NCBI GenBank assembly: GCA_021204905.1
Contig: JAJPYN010000007.1
Coordinates: 28,464-75,022 of the forward strand
DNA length: 46,559 nucleotides
Direction: 5' to 3'
Origin: Prevotella sp.
GTDB lineage: Bacteria; Bacteroidota; Bacteroidia; Bacteroidales; Bacteroidaceae
The notes under the pieces were generated by a model. It worked only from the letters and a program-made list of their open reading frames with translations, made no database searches and was not told the origin of the DNA. A program made the translations under genes and the position numbers. Shown piece by piece: positions 27,501 through 36,442 of this stretch. Numbering within the stretch: position 1 is the stretch's first letter; every line of letters starts with the position of its first letter.

Positions 27501-28123
27501 ATTGAACCGGAATGTATTGTTTCACCATCATCGTCAGTACTCGTCCACTCGGACGTTTGTAAAGTACTCAAGTCGACCTCAGTGGATACGCTTTCCGGTG
27601 TCTCCGGGGCGTTAACGAGTACTGTCGCGCTGACGAGTTCGATTGAAGTCTCGCCTGTGGCATCCTCCCACTCACCGGTCTCGCTGTTTTCCGCATAATA
27701 GCCTCCGCACATCAGATAAATTTGGATGACGTTGCCGTAGTTGCTGTTGAACGCCACGTAGATTTCCTGCTCCTCGCTCTCGTCCCCGCTTCCTGTTATG
27801 GTCGCAGAGCTGTAATTACTGTTCTGATAGTTGACATCGAGGGTGATTTCGTATGTCTCTTTGGTCTTGAACACTACCTTCACCCCCGCATAGTCGGAAT
27901 AATCCGCGCCGGTTGTCTCCTCATCATACAGATTGACCCCGCAGTAGGAACCGGGGAACGTCGCAACATGTGTCTCGGAATCATAGGAGAAATTATCTCC
28001 CCAACCCGTCAAACTCGCATCGAGGGAGAGAGTGATGTCCTCTAACTCGTCGCCCCACGCAAACATCGGCAAGCACAGCAACATTGTTGCCATGAGCCAC
28101 TTGAAATTGAATAGGTTATTCAT
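24566..28123 (-). CDS. Large modular secreted protein with Bacteroidales C-terminal tail
   Basis: Unknown function; 1185 aa. The signal peptide ends about residue 24 (PMFAWG). Five divergent modules of roughly 100-150 residues follow (about 25-170, 180-315, 335-525, 530-710, 715-850). Each has a YxxφxVxY-like strand near its start and closes with D(F/Y)xxφxxIxI...φSAxLφ, a beta-sandwich-like pattern. Asp/Glu/Gly/Thr-rich linkers occur near 415-460 and 935-985. The C terminus GAIYTIQGVRV...GVYIVDGKKVIKK matches the tails of the secreted proteins at 43584 and 45199. It could be a surface adhesin or glycan-binding protein. By eye its base composition is more AT-rich than that of its neighbours. 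Confidence 0.8.
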   Translation of the reverse strand: MNNLFNFKWLMATMLLCLPMFAWGDELEDITLSLDASLTGWGDNFSYDSETHVATFPGSYCGVNLYDEETTGADYSDYAGVKVVFKTKETYEITLDVNYQNSNYSSATITGSGDESEEQEIYVAFNSNYGNVIQIYLMCGGYYAENSETGEWEDATGETSIELVSATVLVNAPETPESVSTEVDLSTLQTSEWTSTDDDGETIHSGSITFDSENNAELTFTKSWGALGWTYWLWDLSDYDAIEVTYENLSGTAISIYVQEGTGSWTGETSASASDESGTITFLFSDHTSLDYTSIVNILIECGDVTESASVTITSMSFIKYTSSEGEGDDGTGTTAVSPIIVATGHDYLNTEWSETNLDDDSTTTMTTGSNGQSATIEITDENGGSIAWKYEGDNQLDLAADYTGITVTYSFDSNEDDEQTEDGTGEGTDDDDQTDEPSGTADEPDGETEGAEDAASITLVITDSDNNTAEITGSYGSLSFNFSDEDYSSVDFSKVTQIEIKADGACTLNASIELVLWLGDTSIESTNYIITKTTTEDGSTTTNYYLNLGVGIEIWSGSETETSGSLDNSAAAAVFPVTDDDITEGDNIIGAKINFKGYWCGVAWKYDNLVDISTINTTSLYQLVVTYKVTPKNENETPKILLSLYDNTNSDPLAVHGAEATGTITCVFSSYEDEEIDFANIKEMVIQASTPCEVVIVSAELIRETSGGVLDQWLLLSQFTLWDTSGNSYTVNDDGETYTLQLNYLWAGGYWNFDDANEDSFFGVKVTLSSATAGCKLRLSIHYGEDQYENYTVVTTGSEQVLFLPFYKSQNSEGKNYDTDVVAIQLMLVDGETCTITLSSAELLSPDDPGVNTQIRRITTSTTEGYGTYCCDKNFQIPSGLTGYIITNVAKEKTNIYGDEEETNGGDDEEPGTGSSKARVKKLADEVDNGEGNNGDEDDPDEEEEEEHNEGYAITIQQKYEYPNIVPAGIGILVKGCGDSYDSPITFTAYVTNDNDEDWPDTDITYSPTTAKDNLLFGWDGDASSHQGVASSSTAQEMQTATTTAYNNLDTDETTYSAEDFYYYYLDYGKVTTSYDEYGNKSNTYSKLGFYWMNNDGSAFEMTSNRAWLPLLKSNFENGGGAGLKIIEYVEDDSEEQTTGITTVPTAAVETVSDGAIYTIQGVRVNNMNKPGVYIVDGKKVIKK

Positions 28124-28315
28124 CTTAAATACGATTAAAACGTTAAATTTGGTTACGGGACAAAGATAATACTAAAAAACGGAATTGGCAGACTACCCCC
28201 CCCGTTAAGAAATCTTAAAAAGGAACATTTTCCTACTTTTTCACCCTAAACGCGAGGAATAATGCGATTTTTCGCGCGGATTATGGGGAATTTCCAAAAA
28301 GGGCTATGCGAGGGG
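28124..28315. other. 192-bp intergenic region, AT-rich
   Basis: Apart from the -7 element at 28161-28168 and the C8 tract at 28196-28203, no gene or convincing terminator was seen. It separates the YqaA-like gene's 3' end from the start of the 1185-aa protein gene, both on the - strand. Confidence 0.5.
28161..28168 (-). promoter_or_regulatory. -7 element upstream of the 1185-aa secreted protein
   Basis: On the - strand this reads TATCTTTG (TAnnTTTG), 37 bp before the start codon. The -33 position is poor. A run of eight C (28196-28203; G on the coding strand) lies just upstream of where the -33 element should be. Confidence 0.4.
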
Positions 28316-28780
28316 TCAACGGAAGAGGGGCGCGAGGATGTGGGAGATGCCGAAGATGAGCAGCCAATAGCGCAGAAACTTGCCGGCGGCCACGGCGAGC
28401 ACTGTCAGCGGCAGGTTCGCCCTCACCAAGCCCAGCGCCACGGCTATCGCGCTGCCGAGCACGGGCAGGAAACAGAAGAAGCCGACGGTTGCGCCCTGGC
28501 CCTCTGCCCACCGCTTCATCTGCGCCAGATGCTCATTGCTCACGTGCAGTCTCGCGAGCCAGTCGAGCCGCCCGAACGAGCCGATGGTATAGTTCAGCAT
28601 CGACCCGAGCGTGTTGCCTATCGTGCCGTAGAGCACCAGCTGGTACGGGTCCTCGCCCGCCGCCCACAGCGCCACCATCACCGTCTCGCTGCTGAACGGC
28701 ACGACGCTGCCCGCCAGAAACGCCGCGAAGAGCATGCCCCAGTTGCCGCCGCCGGCCAGCAGTGCCGTCAGTGCTTCCAT
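28316..28780 (-). CDS. VTT/DedA-superfamily membrane protein (YqaA-like)
   Basis: The 154-aa small membrane protein has four or so hydrophobic segments. The pattern GSVVPFSSETVMVALWAAG, then GNTLGSMLNYTIGSFGR, then FFCFLPVLGSAIAVALGL-VRANLP fits the short YqaA branch of the VTT domain family. DedA/VTT proteins are linked to lipid-carrier flipping and membrane homeostasis. The specific role here is inferred only. It overlaps the upstream gene by 13 bp, so it is translationally coupled. Confidence 0.8.
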   Translation of the reverse strand: MEALTALLAGGGNWGMLFAAFLAGSVVPFSSETVMVALWAAGEDPYQLVLYGTIGNTLGSMLNYTIGSFGRLDWLARLHVSNEHLAQMKRWAEGQGATVGFFCFLPVLGSAIAVALGLVRANLPLTVLAVAAGKFLRYWLLIFGISHILAPLFR

Positions 28781-29682
28781 ATCGCGAGGACGATGCCGGC
28801 CAATGCAGCTATTATTAAGAGAATGAAGAGTACCGTCGCCGCCTTACCGCGCGCAAAAGCGAAGAAATGTGCCGTTGAAAACGAGGTGCACAAAACGGCT
28901 ATCGGCAGCGCGCAAGCGGCATGTGCGGGTTGCACTATGGCAAAGGCTAAGGCGAGCAGGCTTGTGGCGTGGATAATGTTAAAAAACATCGTGTTCTGAA
29001 TGCTTTGCCCGCGGTTGTAAAAACGAAAATGCGCGATGGCAACGATGTCGAAAAAGGCGATGACGGCGGTCGGAATTAGCAAGCGATATTCGAACAGACC
29101 ATCGCACGGCGGCGTGAAAATTCCGAGTTCGGCGAAATGCTGCCACAACTGTTCAGTTTGCCCGAAATAAAAGGCCGCGGCGAGCAAAATCCAATAGGGC
29201 AGCAGCAGTCCGAAGACCGTCGCCAGCGTGTTCCTCAGCGACGGCGCTTGCAGCCACGTCATCGCCATCAGCCACCAGAGGGGCGCAAAGAACAGTATTT
29301 GCACAAAGCGCAGGCTGACGATGCCGATGAGCAGGAACGCGAGGAAAAACGTGCCCGGGGCCGCCTGCTCGCGGTAGGCGCGGAAGAGCACGATGAGCGC
29401 AAGGGTGACGAGCAGTACGGTGAGCGCGCCGTCGATCGTTGCCAGCGGCATTTCGGCCATGCACAGCAGCAGGAAGCAGCACGAGGGCAGCCGCGCGAAA
29501 CCCTTCACGAGCGAGTAGCGCACGCCCGTCAGTTCCACGAAGTACGCCGTAACCAGCATGCCCGCGGCGAACACCGCCAGCCTCACCTGTAACGCCTCCG
29601 CGCATACCGCCGCCGCCACAAACACGATGATTATCAGCGGTAGTGTCGCCTTACTTGCCGATGCCTTCCTGTGAAATTCCAT
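28768..29682 (-). CDS. Polytopic membrane protein, unknown function
   Basis: The 304-aa product has about nine to ten hydrophobic segments, a short basic N terminus (MEFHRKASASK) and few charged residues. No catalytic motif was recognised. The pattern (paired helices with RALREQ-like short loops, IFFAPLWWLMAMTWLQ) resembles Bacteroidetes-specific DUF6427-type proteins, but this is tentative. It lies between purD and the YqaA-like gene on the same strand and overlaps the latter. Confidence 0.7.
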   Translation of the reverse strand: MEFHRKASASKATLPLIIIVFVAAAVCAEALQVRLAVFAAGMLVTAYFVELTGVRYSLVKGFARLPSCCFLLLCMAEMPLATIDGALTVLLVTLALIVLFRAYREQAAPGTFFLAFLLIGIVSLRFVQILFFAPLWWLMAMTWLQAPSLRNTLATVFGLLLPYWILLAAAFYFGQTEQLWQHFAELGIFTPPCDGLFEYRLLIPTAVIAFFDIVAIAHFRFYNRGQSIQNTMFFNIIHATSLLALAFAIVQPAHAACALPIAVLCTSFSTAHFFAFARGKAATVLFILLIIAALAGIVLAIWKH

Positions 29683-29746
29683 TCGCTATGCTTTAACGGG
29701 CTAATTGCTATGTGTTAACAACCTGCTTTCGCGCTAAGGTGAAAGG

Positions 29747-31015
29747 TTAGAGGTCACGACCGATGTCGCGGCGTAAGTATTTGTCTTTGAAGCAGATAGC
29801 ATCTGCCGCGCGATAACTTTTTTCAGCTGCTTCTTCGCGTGTTGCGCCATACGACGAAACGGCAATCACTCGTCCTCCGGAGGTACAAACTGCCCCATCT
29901 TTGATATTTGTGCCGGCGTGGAAAACGATGCTGTCTTTCACCGCGTCCAAGCCGCTGACAGCGTAGCCTTTCTTATACGACCGGGGATATCCGCCGCTGA
30001 CAAGCATCACGCATACCGCCGCGCGAGGGTCGGTTTCAATCTCTTTCTCCGCAAGTGTCCCGCCGGCGACACCCTCGAACAGGTCAACGATATCGCTTTT
30101 CAGACGCAGCATGACCGTCTCTGTCTCCGGGTCGCCCATACGGCAGTTGTACTCGATAACCATGGGATTGCCGCCGATAGAGATTAGTCCGAAGAAGATA
30201 AACCCTTTGTAAAGGATGTTCTCCTCGCGCAAGCCGTCGATGGTGGGCTTGATTATCCGCTCTTCCACCTTGTGCATCCACGCCTCGTCGGCGAAGGGTA
30301 CGGGACTGACGCTCCCCATTCCGCCGGTGTTGGGCCCCGTGTCGCCCTCGCCGATACGTTTGTAGTCCTTCGCCACGGGCAGAATTTTATAGCTCTTCCC
30401 GTCGGTAAGGACGAACACCGAACATTCGATGCCGCTGAGGAACTCCTCGATGATGACCTTCTCCGATGCCTGTCCGAACATGCCGCCGAGCATATTTCCC
30501 AGCTCCCTCTGCGCCTCGTCGAGCGCGGGCAAAATCAGCACGCCCTTGCCTGCAGCCAAGCCGTCGGCCTTCAACACATACGGGGCTTTCAGCGAGGAGA
30601 GGAACTTCAAGCCCTCGTCGATATTGCTGCGGGTGAATGTCTCGTAACGCGCCGTGGGGATATTGTGCCGCTTCATGAACGCCTTGGCGAAGTCTTTGGA
30701 GCCTTCGAGCATAGCTCCCGCTTTCGTCGGACCGATGACGGCGATGTGCTGGGTGCGGCTGTCGGCAAGGAAAACGTCGTAGATGCCGTTCACCAACGGG
30801 TCCTCAGGGCCTGCGACGACCATATCGATGCCCTTGTCCGTGCAAAACTTCTTCTGCGCCTCGAAGTCGTTCACGCCGATAGCGACGTTCTCCCCGACAT
30901 CCCGCGTGCCGGCGTTTCCCGGCGCGATATACAGTTTCTCACATTTCCGGCTCTGCGCAATCTTCCACGCCAAGGCATGCTCGCGCCCGCCGCCGCCTAA
31001 CAACAATATCTTCAT
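29747..31015 (-). CDS. purD: Phosphoribosylamine--glycine ligase PurD
   Basis: Second enzyme of purine synthesis (GAR synthetase), an ATP-grasp ligase. The start is the ATG at 31015, giving 422 aa beginning [18 protein letters not shown], exactly where PurD homologues begin; the longer upstream frame is non-homologous and overlaps the S9 peptidase gene. It has the N-terminal loop GGGGREHAL, the ATP-grasp region [27 protein letters not shown] and [12 protein letters not shown]. It begins 10 bp after the peptidase stop, so the two are likely in one operon. Confidence 0.95.
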   Translation of the reverse strand: MKILLLGGGGREHALAWKIAQSRKCEKLYIAPGNAGTRDVGENVAIGVNDFEAQKKFCTDKGIDMVVAGPEDPLVNGIYDVFLADSRTQHIAVIGPTKAGAMLEGSKDFAKAFMKRHNIPTARYETFTRSNIDEGLKFLSSLKAPYVLKADGLAAGKGVLILPALDEAQRELGNMLGGMFGQASEKVIIEEFLSGIECSVFVLTDGKSYKILPVAKDYKRIGEGDTGPNTGGMGSVSPVPFADEAWMHKVEERIIKPTIDGLREENILYKGFIFFGLISIGGNPMVIEYNCRMGDPETETVMLRLKSDIVDLFEGVAGGTLAEKEIETDPRAAVCVMLVSGGYPRSYKKGYAVSGLDAVKDSIVFHAGTNIKDGAVCTSGGRVIAVSSYGATREEAAEKSYRAADAICFKDKYLRRDIGRDL

Positions 31016-31025
31016 AATCTTCGTT

Positions 31026-33203
31026 TTAATGTGTCGTATTGACAGGTTTGAGATAGTCTTCAAAATACTGCGTGATGCGCTCGTGCAGATGTACGCTCGT
31101 GTGTCCGCGCATGTTGTGCGGCTCGCCGGGGTAGACGAAGAAGTCGGGCTGCGTGCCTTCGCGTATGCAAGCGGCGAGGAACGACAGCGCGTGTTGCGGC
31201 ACGACGGTAGCGTCATTCCCGCCGATGATGATCTGCAACCTGCCTTTCAGATCCTTCGCACGCGGCAGGAGCGACGTCTCGGCGTAGCCCTCGGGGTTAG
31301 ACTGCGGCGTTCCCATATACCGCTCGCCGTACATCACCTCGTACCACCGCCAGTCGATGACGGGTCCGCCCGCCACTCCCGCCTTGAACACGTCGGGGTA
31401 ATGCGTCATCAGACTTATCGTCATATAGCCCCCGAAGCTCCATCCGTGCACGCCGAGCCTCGTAAAGTCGACGTAAGGCAGGCTCTTCAGGAACGCCACG
31501 CCGCACATCTGGTCTTTCATCTCCTCCTGTCCGAGCCGGTGGAACGTCGCCTGCTCGAATGCCTTGCCGCGGTTCTCGCCGCCGCGGTTGTCGAGGATGA
31601 AAAGGATATACCCTTTCTGCGCCATATATGTCTCCCACGAACGGGCGCCGTAATGCCAACTTGCGTCGACACAATGAGCGTGCGGACCGCCGTAGACATA
31701 CACCACCGCGGGGTATCGTCGCGTCTCTTCAAAGTCGGGCGGCAGGACAAGACGGTAGTTGAGAAGCGTGCTGTCGTCGGCGGCAAGGACAGTGCCGGAG
31801 GAGAAAGACGGCTGCTTGTGTCCCGCCCACGGGTCGGCGGCGGTGAGGTAGTTAAGGGTTTTGCCGCTACGCGTGTCTATAATGTCAATCTTGCGGGGCA
31901 CGTCCGGCTCGGAATAGATGTCGGCGATGAACGCGCCCGAGGTGCTGACAAGAGCGTTATGCCAGCCGCCGCCGCTGTCGAGGAGCGTATGTTTGCCGGT
32001 GCTGATATTCAGTTTGTACGTGTTGCGCTGCATGGTCGAGGCCTCGTTGCTCATATAAATCACCGCCTTGTTCTTCACGTCGAACCCCGCAATATCCATC
32101 ACCTCGTAATCCCCTTTCGTCAGTTGCGTAAGTTCGTTTCCCCGCGTGTCGAAGAGGTAGAGGTGGTTGTAGCCGTCCTTGCGGCTCTGTAAAATGAACT
32201 TGCTGCTGTCCCAAGGGAGGAACACAACGGGGTGGAGCGGCTCCACATACTTGTCGTCGGTCTCGCGATACAGCTCTCCAAGCTTCTCTCCCGTGGCGCT
32301 GTCGTACGCCGTGAGCCGGCAGTCGTTCTGCGCGCGGTTGAGCTCGAACATATAAATCGTGCGCTCGTCGGGGCTCCACGCTATGTTGGTGAAATATCTG
32401 TCGGCGGGGTCGCCCGTCTGCAAATACACCGTTTGCCGCGTCGCACAGTCGTAGACGCCCGCCTGCACCTTGTGCGAGACGCCGCCCGCCATAGGATATT
32501 TGTCCGGCGCTTCTACGGCGATGGCGCCCTCCTGCGGCGCGATGTCTACCTGCGGATAGTCCGCCACCATCGTCTGATCCATCCTGTAAAACGCCAGACG
32601 GTTGCCTTTCGGACTCCAAAACGTGCCCTTCGTGATGCCCCATTCGTCGCGGTGGACCGACTGCCCGTAGATGATGTTGCGCTCGTCGCCGTCGGTGGTG
32701 AGCTGCGTGAGCGTGCCGTCAGCATCGGCAACCCACAGCTGGCAGTCCCTGACAAAGGCGGTGCGGCGGCTCTCTTTCTGCCAGTCGACCGCACTTGCGC
32801 CGTCGGTCCTGACGCTCCACACAATCTTTTTCGCTTTGAAATCATACAGCGCGCGCGACGTCCCGTCGGATATATAACAAAGCGGTTCGCCCGCATAAGG
32901 AAACGTTAAACCATGAAGCGAGGCGGGCTTAGAGGCATTCGCGGCGGCATCCAACGCGGCTGACAAATCCTCCAACGTAAAGAGCAATTGCTCTTCGCCC
33001 GTCGTCGTGCCAACTGTGAAGCACTCTTTATCGTCAAGCCGGATAAGTTTGTCGCCCCACCACACGATGTCGCGTCTCTCAGGGAGATACTTCTGATAGT
33101 TCGCGCCCCCGAAGTTGAGGTCCTCCAAAGTAAACTCTTCTTGCGCCGAAACCATAGTTGCAATTGACAGAAATGTAAGGAATAATGTGCGTTTACTTAT
33201 CAT
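31026..33203 (-). CDS. Exported S9 family prolyl peptidase (DPP IV-like)
   Basis: A 725-aa serine peptidase. The start is taken at the ATG at 33203, which gives a clean signal peptide ([20 protein letters not shown]); an upstream frame of 60 residues lies inside the methyltransferase gene and is rejected. An N-terminal beta-propeller (about 40-480) precedes the alpha/beta-hydrolase domain. The catalytic triad is predicted as Ser589 (GWSFGGYM), Asp664 (GGNDATVV) and His696 (GEPHNMRGH). It probably releases Xaa-Pro dipeptides in the periplasm. It overlaps the upstream gene by 11 bp. Confidence 0.9.
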   Translation of the reverse strand: MISKRTLFLTFLSIATMVSAQEEFTLEDLNFGGANYQKYLPERRDIVWWGDKLIRLDDKECFTVGTTTGEEQLLFTLEDLSAALDAAANASKPASLHGLTFPYAGEPLCYISDGTSRALYDFKAKKIVWSVRTDGASAVDWQKESRRTAFVRDCQLWVADADGTLTQLTTDGDERNIIYGQSVHRDEWGITKGTFWSPKGNRLAFYRMDQTMVADYPQVDIAPQEGAIAVEAPDKYPMAGGVSHKVQAGVYDCATRQTVYLQTGDPADRYFTNIAWSPDERTIYMFELNRAQNDCRLTAYDSATGEKLGELYRETDDKYVEPLHPVVFLPWDSSKFILQSRKDGYNHLYLFDTRGNELTQLTKGDYEVMDIAGFDVKNKAVIYMSNEASTMQRNTYKLNISTGKHTLLDSGGGWHNALVSTSGAFIADIYSEPDVPRKIDIIDTRSGKTLNYLTAADPWAGHKQPSFSSGTVLAADDSTLLNYRLVLPPDFEETRRYPAVVYVYGGPHAHCVDASWHYGARSWETYMAQKGYILFILDNRGGENRGKAFEQATFHRLGQEEMKDQMCGVAFLKSLPYVDFTRLGVHGWSFGGYMTISLMTHYPDVFKAGVAGGPVIDWRWYEVMYGERYMGTPQSNPEGYAETSLLPRAKDLKGRLQIIIGGNDATVVPQHALSFLAACIREGTQPDFFVYPGEPHNMRGHTSVHLHERITQYFEDYLKPVNTTH

Positions 33204-34638
33204 CGCCGAATATCTTTTTACGTTTGTTGAAGTTGGCTTTGCGGTCGTGCGCCCTGTTCTTTCCGTGCTTTGTCTCTCTTTTGTCGCGCCGTTTATCGCC
33301 TCGCGGCTCCCGTTTCTCCGGCTTGCGACGACGGTCTTTCCCGCGCTCGAGGGAGTGGAAAGTGAACGAGCGTATGTCCGCATCCTCGTTGTTTGCCTGT
33401 TCTTCTTGCCGGTGCCGGTATGTATTGAGCTTCTTTTGCTTTACTTTCTCCTTAATATCTTCCTTTTCGCGCTCGGTCTTTATTGCCCCGCCGTCAGCCC
33501 GGAACTCCTTTAACTTGCCGTCGAACATCAGGTATTGGTGCAGCTCGCACGGCAGCGCACCGTTGTAAAGCGGGATTTTCACCGACGGTTTCAGTCCTAT
33601 CCGGCGGAACAAATCGTCCTTGCCCGAGAGTATCCACGCCTCGCCGCCCTTGAACGCGTGCTTCAATCGCTCGCCTATCATCCGGTAGGTGCCGGGCAGA
33701 TCGGGCGTTGTGATGCGCTCTCCGTAGGGCGGGTTGGTGATGATGACCGACTTCTCGGCGGGCCGGACGAAATCTGCAAAGTCCCGTTGCTCCACAGTGA
33801 TGTCTTTCGCCAACCCCGCAGCCCTGACGTTAGCCGTGCTCTTGGCAACCGCCGTCGGGTCGATGTCGTAGCCGTAGATGTGGTGGAGAAAGTCGCGCTC
33901 ACGGCTGTCGTCGTCGTAGATGTGTTGAAAGAGGTCGCGGTCGAAATCGTTCCACCGCTCGAAAGCATAACTCTTGCGGAACACGCCCGGAGCGATGTTG
34001 CGGGCAATCAGTGCCGCTTCGATGAGGAAAGTGCCGCTGCCGCACATAGGGTCGATGAGGTCGGTAGCGCCGTCCCACCCCGCAAGGAGGATGATACCTG
34101 CCGCCAGCACCTCGTTGATGGGCGCTTCGACGCTCTCACTGCGGTAGCCGCGACGGTGGAGAGACTCGCCGGAGGAGTCCAAGGCAAGGGTGGCGTCAGT
34201 GCCGGAGATATGGATATGCAGCCGTATATCGGGGTTCGCGACAGATATGTTCGGACGTGTGCCGGTCTTCTCCCTGAAATAATCCACCACCGCATCCTTC
34301 ACCCTATAAGCCACGAAATGGGAATTGGCAAACTCTTCGGAGTACGCCACCGCGTCGACAGCGAAGGTCTGACCCTCGCCGATGTAGTCCTCCCACCTTA
34401 TATTATATACCTCTTTGTAGACATCATCCGCCGTTGCGGCACGGAAAAAACGTATCGGCTTTAGTACGCGGATGGCGGTACGAAGGGAGAAATTCGCGCG
34501 ATACATCATCTCTTTGTCCCCGCGAAACGACACCATACGTCTGCCCTGACACACGTCGCCGGCACCTAACGCGGCGAGCTCAGCAGCCAACACAGGCTCC
34601 AAACCCATAAACGTCTTGGCGATTAATCGGTCTTCCAT
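33193..34638 (-). CDS. THUMP-domain class I SAM RNA methyltransferase (RlmL N-half-like)
   Basis: A 481-aa protein resembling the m2G methyltransferase half of RlmL, which modifies 23S rRNA. An N-terminal ferredoxin-like/THUMP region (about 1-160) is followed by a Rossmann methyltransferase with DPMCGSGTFLIEAA and the catalytic NPPYGERI. The last ~95 residues form a Lys/Arg/Glu-rich tail ending [11 protein letters not shown], probably disordered and RNA-binding. Its exact target base is inferred from family membership. It heads a - strand operon running through to the YqaA-like gene. Confidence 0.88.
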   Translation of the reverse strand: MEDRLIAKTFMGLEPVLAAELAALGAGDVCQGRRMVSFRGDKEMMYRANFSLRTAIRVLKPIRFFRAATADDVYKEVYNIRWEDYIGEGQTFAVDAVAYSEEFANSHFVAYRVKDAVVDYFREKTGTRPNISVANPDIRLHIHISGTDATLALDSSGESLHRRGYRSESVEAPINEVLAAGIILLAGWDGATDLIDPMCGSGTFLIEAALIARNIAPGVFRKSYAFERWNDFDRDLFQHIYDDDSRERDFLHHIYGYDIDPTAVAKSTANVRAAGLAKDITVEQRDFADFVRPAEKSVIITNPPYGERITTPDLPGTYRMIGERLKHAFKGGEAWILSGKDDLFRRIGLKPSVKIPLYNGALPCELHQYLMFDGKLKEFRADGGAIKTEREKEDIKEKVKQKKLNTYRHRQEEQANNEDADIRSFTFHSLERGKDRRRKPEKREPRGDKRRDKRETKHGKNRAHDRKANFNKRKKIFGDDK

Positions 34639-34667
34639 CTCCTCTCAGCGTCTTTTTTTTGATACCG

Positions 34668-34675
34668 CAAAGGTA
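34668..34675 (-). promoter_or_regulatory. -7 element for the methyltransferase-peptidase-purD operon
   Basis: On the - strand this reads TACCTTTG (TAnnTTTG), 30 bp upstream of the start at 34638. No convincing -33 TTTG is seen at 19-21 bp spacing. Confidence 0.45.
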
Positions 34676-34710
34676 GGAAGAAAAGTCATAAACCCGTTTC
34701 CCGAGCCGCG

Positions 34711-34731
34711 AAAAATGAAAAGCGGTGCCGC
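34711..34731 (-). terminator. Possible weak terminator after the MerR gene
   Basis: On the - strand a short GC hairpin (GCG-GCAC-CGC) is followed by TTTTCATTTTT, 22 bp downstream of the regulator's stop. The stem is very short, so this is weak. Confidence 0.3.
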
Positions 34732-34752
34732 CTGCTTCGACAATGGGAAGGG

Positions 34753-35103
34753 CTACACGAGGCGGTCGAGCTGGGCCTTGATGTCGGTTAGGCCGGAGCG
34801 GAGGGCGGTCAGGGTGGCGATAATCTGCGCGGAGCGGTCGGCGCCGGTGCGGTTGGCGGCGAGCATTTTCTTTGCTGCATCGAGGTGGAACCCCCTGATT
34901 TTCACCATGTTATGAATGAGGCGGATCTCCTCGATGTCGCGTAGGGTGTATTGCCTCACGCCGCGTCCGGAGGTCTTCGGTTGCACTTGCGGGAACTCCT
35001 TTTCCCAATAGCGCAGCGTGCTTTCCGCCACGCCGAACATCGTCGCGACCTCCTTAATAGAATAATACAATTTCGCGTCTTTCTCTTTCGCCATCATAAA
35101 CAA
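34753..35103 (-). CDS. MerR-family transcriptional regulator
   Basis: A 116-aa protein with an N-terminal winged helix-turn-helix: YYSIKEVATMFGVAESTLRYWEKEFP (about 13-38), then a wing with GRGVRQYTLRDIEEIRLIH. The remaining ~40 residues are a short helix rather than a ligand-binding domain. No metal-binding Cys cluster is present. The start could be any of three close Met codons (35103, 35097, 35094). Genes of this type are widespread in Bacteroidetes and their targets are unknown. It lies downstream of the M23 peptidase gene on the same strand. Confidence 0.9.
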   Translation of the reverse strand: MFMMAKEKDAKLYYSIKEVATMFGVAESTLRYWEKEFPQVQPKTSGRGVRQYTLRDIEEIRLIHNMVKIRGFHLDAAKKMLAANRTGADRSAQIIATLTALRSGLTDIKAQLDRLV

Positions 35104-35217
35104 CGATTACGCTGCAACCGGAATAAAAAAATAAAGCTTAAATCTCGCTTACTCGCACATTAATCACGCAATCGTCAGCAGCACCTGCCCCTTGCCGGGC
35201 GCAGTTATAAAAGGCCT

Positions 35218-36192
35218 TTACGAGCACCGGATGATTTGCCCCACGCGGATCTTCGACTTTGCCGAGAGGCGGTTGAGCTTGCACAGTCGCGCCACCGTCG
35301 TGCCTTGCTTCTTTGCGATGGTCGACAGCGTCTCGCCGCTCTTCACCTTGTGGTAAACGGGTTGCGGCGCTCTCGGTGCGCTTGCTTCGGTAGTCTCGCC
35401 GCCGGACGTGCCGCGAACGTCAGCCTCGGTGTACGCCCCGTTGCCGATCATCCCGCGCAGACGTGTGGCTTGCGCCGATTCCTTGTCGTAGGTGCGGCGG
35501 TCGTAAACATAATAATCGCCCGTAACATCCTGCGCGCGGAAGTCGAACATCAGCGCCGGGTTGAGCGCCGTACCGCACAGACGCGTCTCGAAATGCAGGT
35601 GCGAGCCCGTGCTGCGGCCGGTGTTACCGCCCAAGCCGATGGCGTCGCCCGCCTTGACGGTCTGGTTCTCTTTGACGAGCTGCTTCGAGAGGTGGCCGTA
35701 GATGGTCTCGAGGCCGTTGTTATGGCGTATCACAATGTACTTGCCGTAACCTTTCGCCTCGTATTTCACCACGCGCACCTTACCGCTGAATGCCGCGCGG
35801 ATGGTGTCGCCGACGTACACTTTGATGTCGAGCCCTTTGTGCTGACGGCGCCAGCGGTAACCGAAGTTGCTCGTGATGGCGCGGCTCGTCGTGGGCATGC
35901 AGAACCCGCGCAGGTCGATGGTGTACGTCTCGGGCATCGGCGTGGCTTTGTGCGCGTAGAGGTTGTCCCAGTCGTCGTAAAGGTCGGTCGATAGGTCCTC
36001 CTCCATCTCGCGCTCGATAAGCCGCTGCAAGCCCAGCGTGTCAATGCCTCTCGTCATGCGGTCCGTCGGGGTCTGCCGCGCCAGCATGTCCTGCGCCGCA
36101 ACGGGCAGGGCGAACAGGCACATCGCCGCCAACAGATATTTATATGCTTTGCAAGCCATTGCTTTCATCCGTTTCTTTTTAAGATTGTCCAA
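35218..36192 (-). CDS. Exported M23 metallopeptidase with C-terminal LysM
   Basis: A 324-aa envelope protein with a signal peptide (starting best at MKAMACKAYKYLLAAM, Met9; the longest start adds MDNLKKKR). The LytM/M23 domain (about 95-225) has HKGLDIKVYVGD, and HLHFETRL supplies the other metal ligand. A LysM module (about 278-324, YHKVKSGETLSTIAKKQG...) binds peptidoglycan at the C terminus. The zinc ligands appear intact (HxxxD and HxH), so it is probably an active endopeptidase. It would act on cross-linked or stem peptides during growth or division. Confidence 0.9.
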   Translation of the reverse strand: MDNLKKKRMKAMACKAYKYLLAAMCLFALPVAAQDMLARQTPTDRMTRGIDTLGLQRLIEREMEEDLSTDLYDDWDNLYAHKATPMPETYTIDLRGFCMPTTSRAITSNFGYRWRRQHKGLDIKVYVGDTIRAAFSGKVRVVKYEAKGYGKYIVIRHNNGLETIYGHLSKQLVKENQTVKAGDAIGLGGNTGRSTGSHLHFETRLCGTALNPALMFDFRAQDVTGDYYVYDRRTYDKESAQATRLRGMIGNGAYTEADVRGTSGGETTEASAPRAPQPVYHKVKSGETLSTIAKKQGTTVARLCKLNRLSAKSKIRVGQIIRCS

Positions 36193-36442
36193 AGGGCAGA
36201 TTTAAGTAAAGCCGTCTGCGAAGATAACGATTTTGTTTCGGAAAAAACATATAACCGCCGCAAAACGAAGCATTTTTTAACATTTTATATTAAATTGTTG
36301 CGGAAAAGGCCTTCGCCGGAAAAAGGAATATCGCCGCGAATTGACCTCGTAGCAAACAACAAAAAAGAAGCACCGCCGGCCAATGCTGACAATGCTCCTC
36401 GTTGTTAGTACTAATTACTAATTGCAAATTACTTTTTGCCAA
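36193..36442. other. 250-bp intergenic region upstream of the M23 gene
   Basis: It holds a near-consensus -7 on the - strand (TATCTTCG, about 36219-36226) for the M23 peptidase, and the pepD terminator at 36361-36398. No ORF was found. Confidence 0.5.
36361..36398 (-). terminator. Rho-independent terminator of the flippase-like gene/pepD unit
   Basis: On the - strand GGAGCA pairs with TGCTTC around a GC-rich loop, followed by TTCTTTTTT. It lies about 45 bp after the pepD stop. Confidence 0.6.

Noticed and set aside
31016..31216. N-terminal extension of purD
   Set aside because: It overlaps the S9 peptidase coding region and is non-homologous. The PurD N terminus starts at 31015.
33204..33383. 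60-residue N-terminal extension of the S9 peptidase
   Set aside because: It lies inside the methyltransferase gene and would bury the signal peptide.
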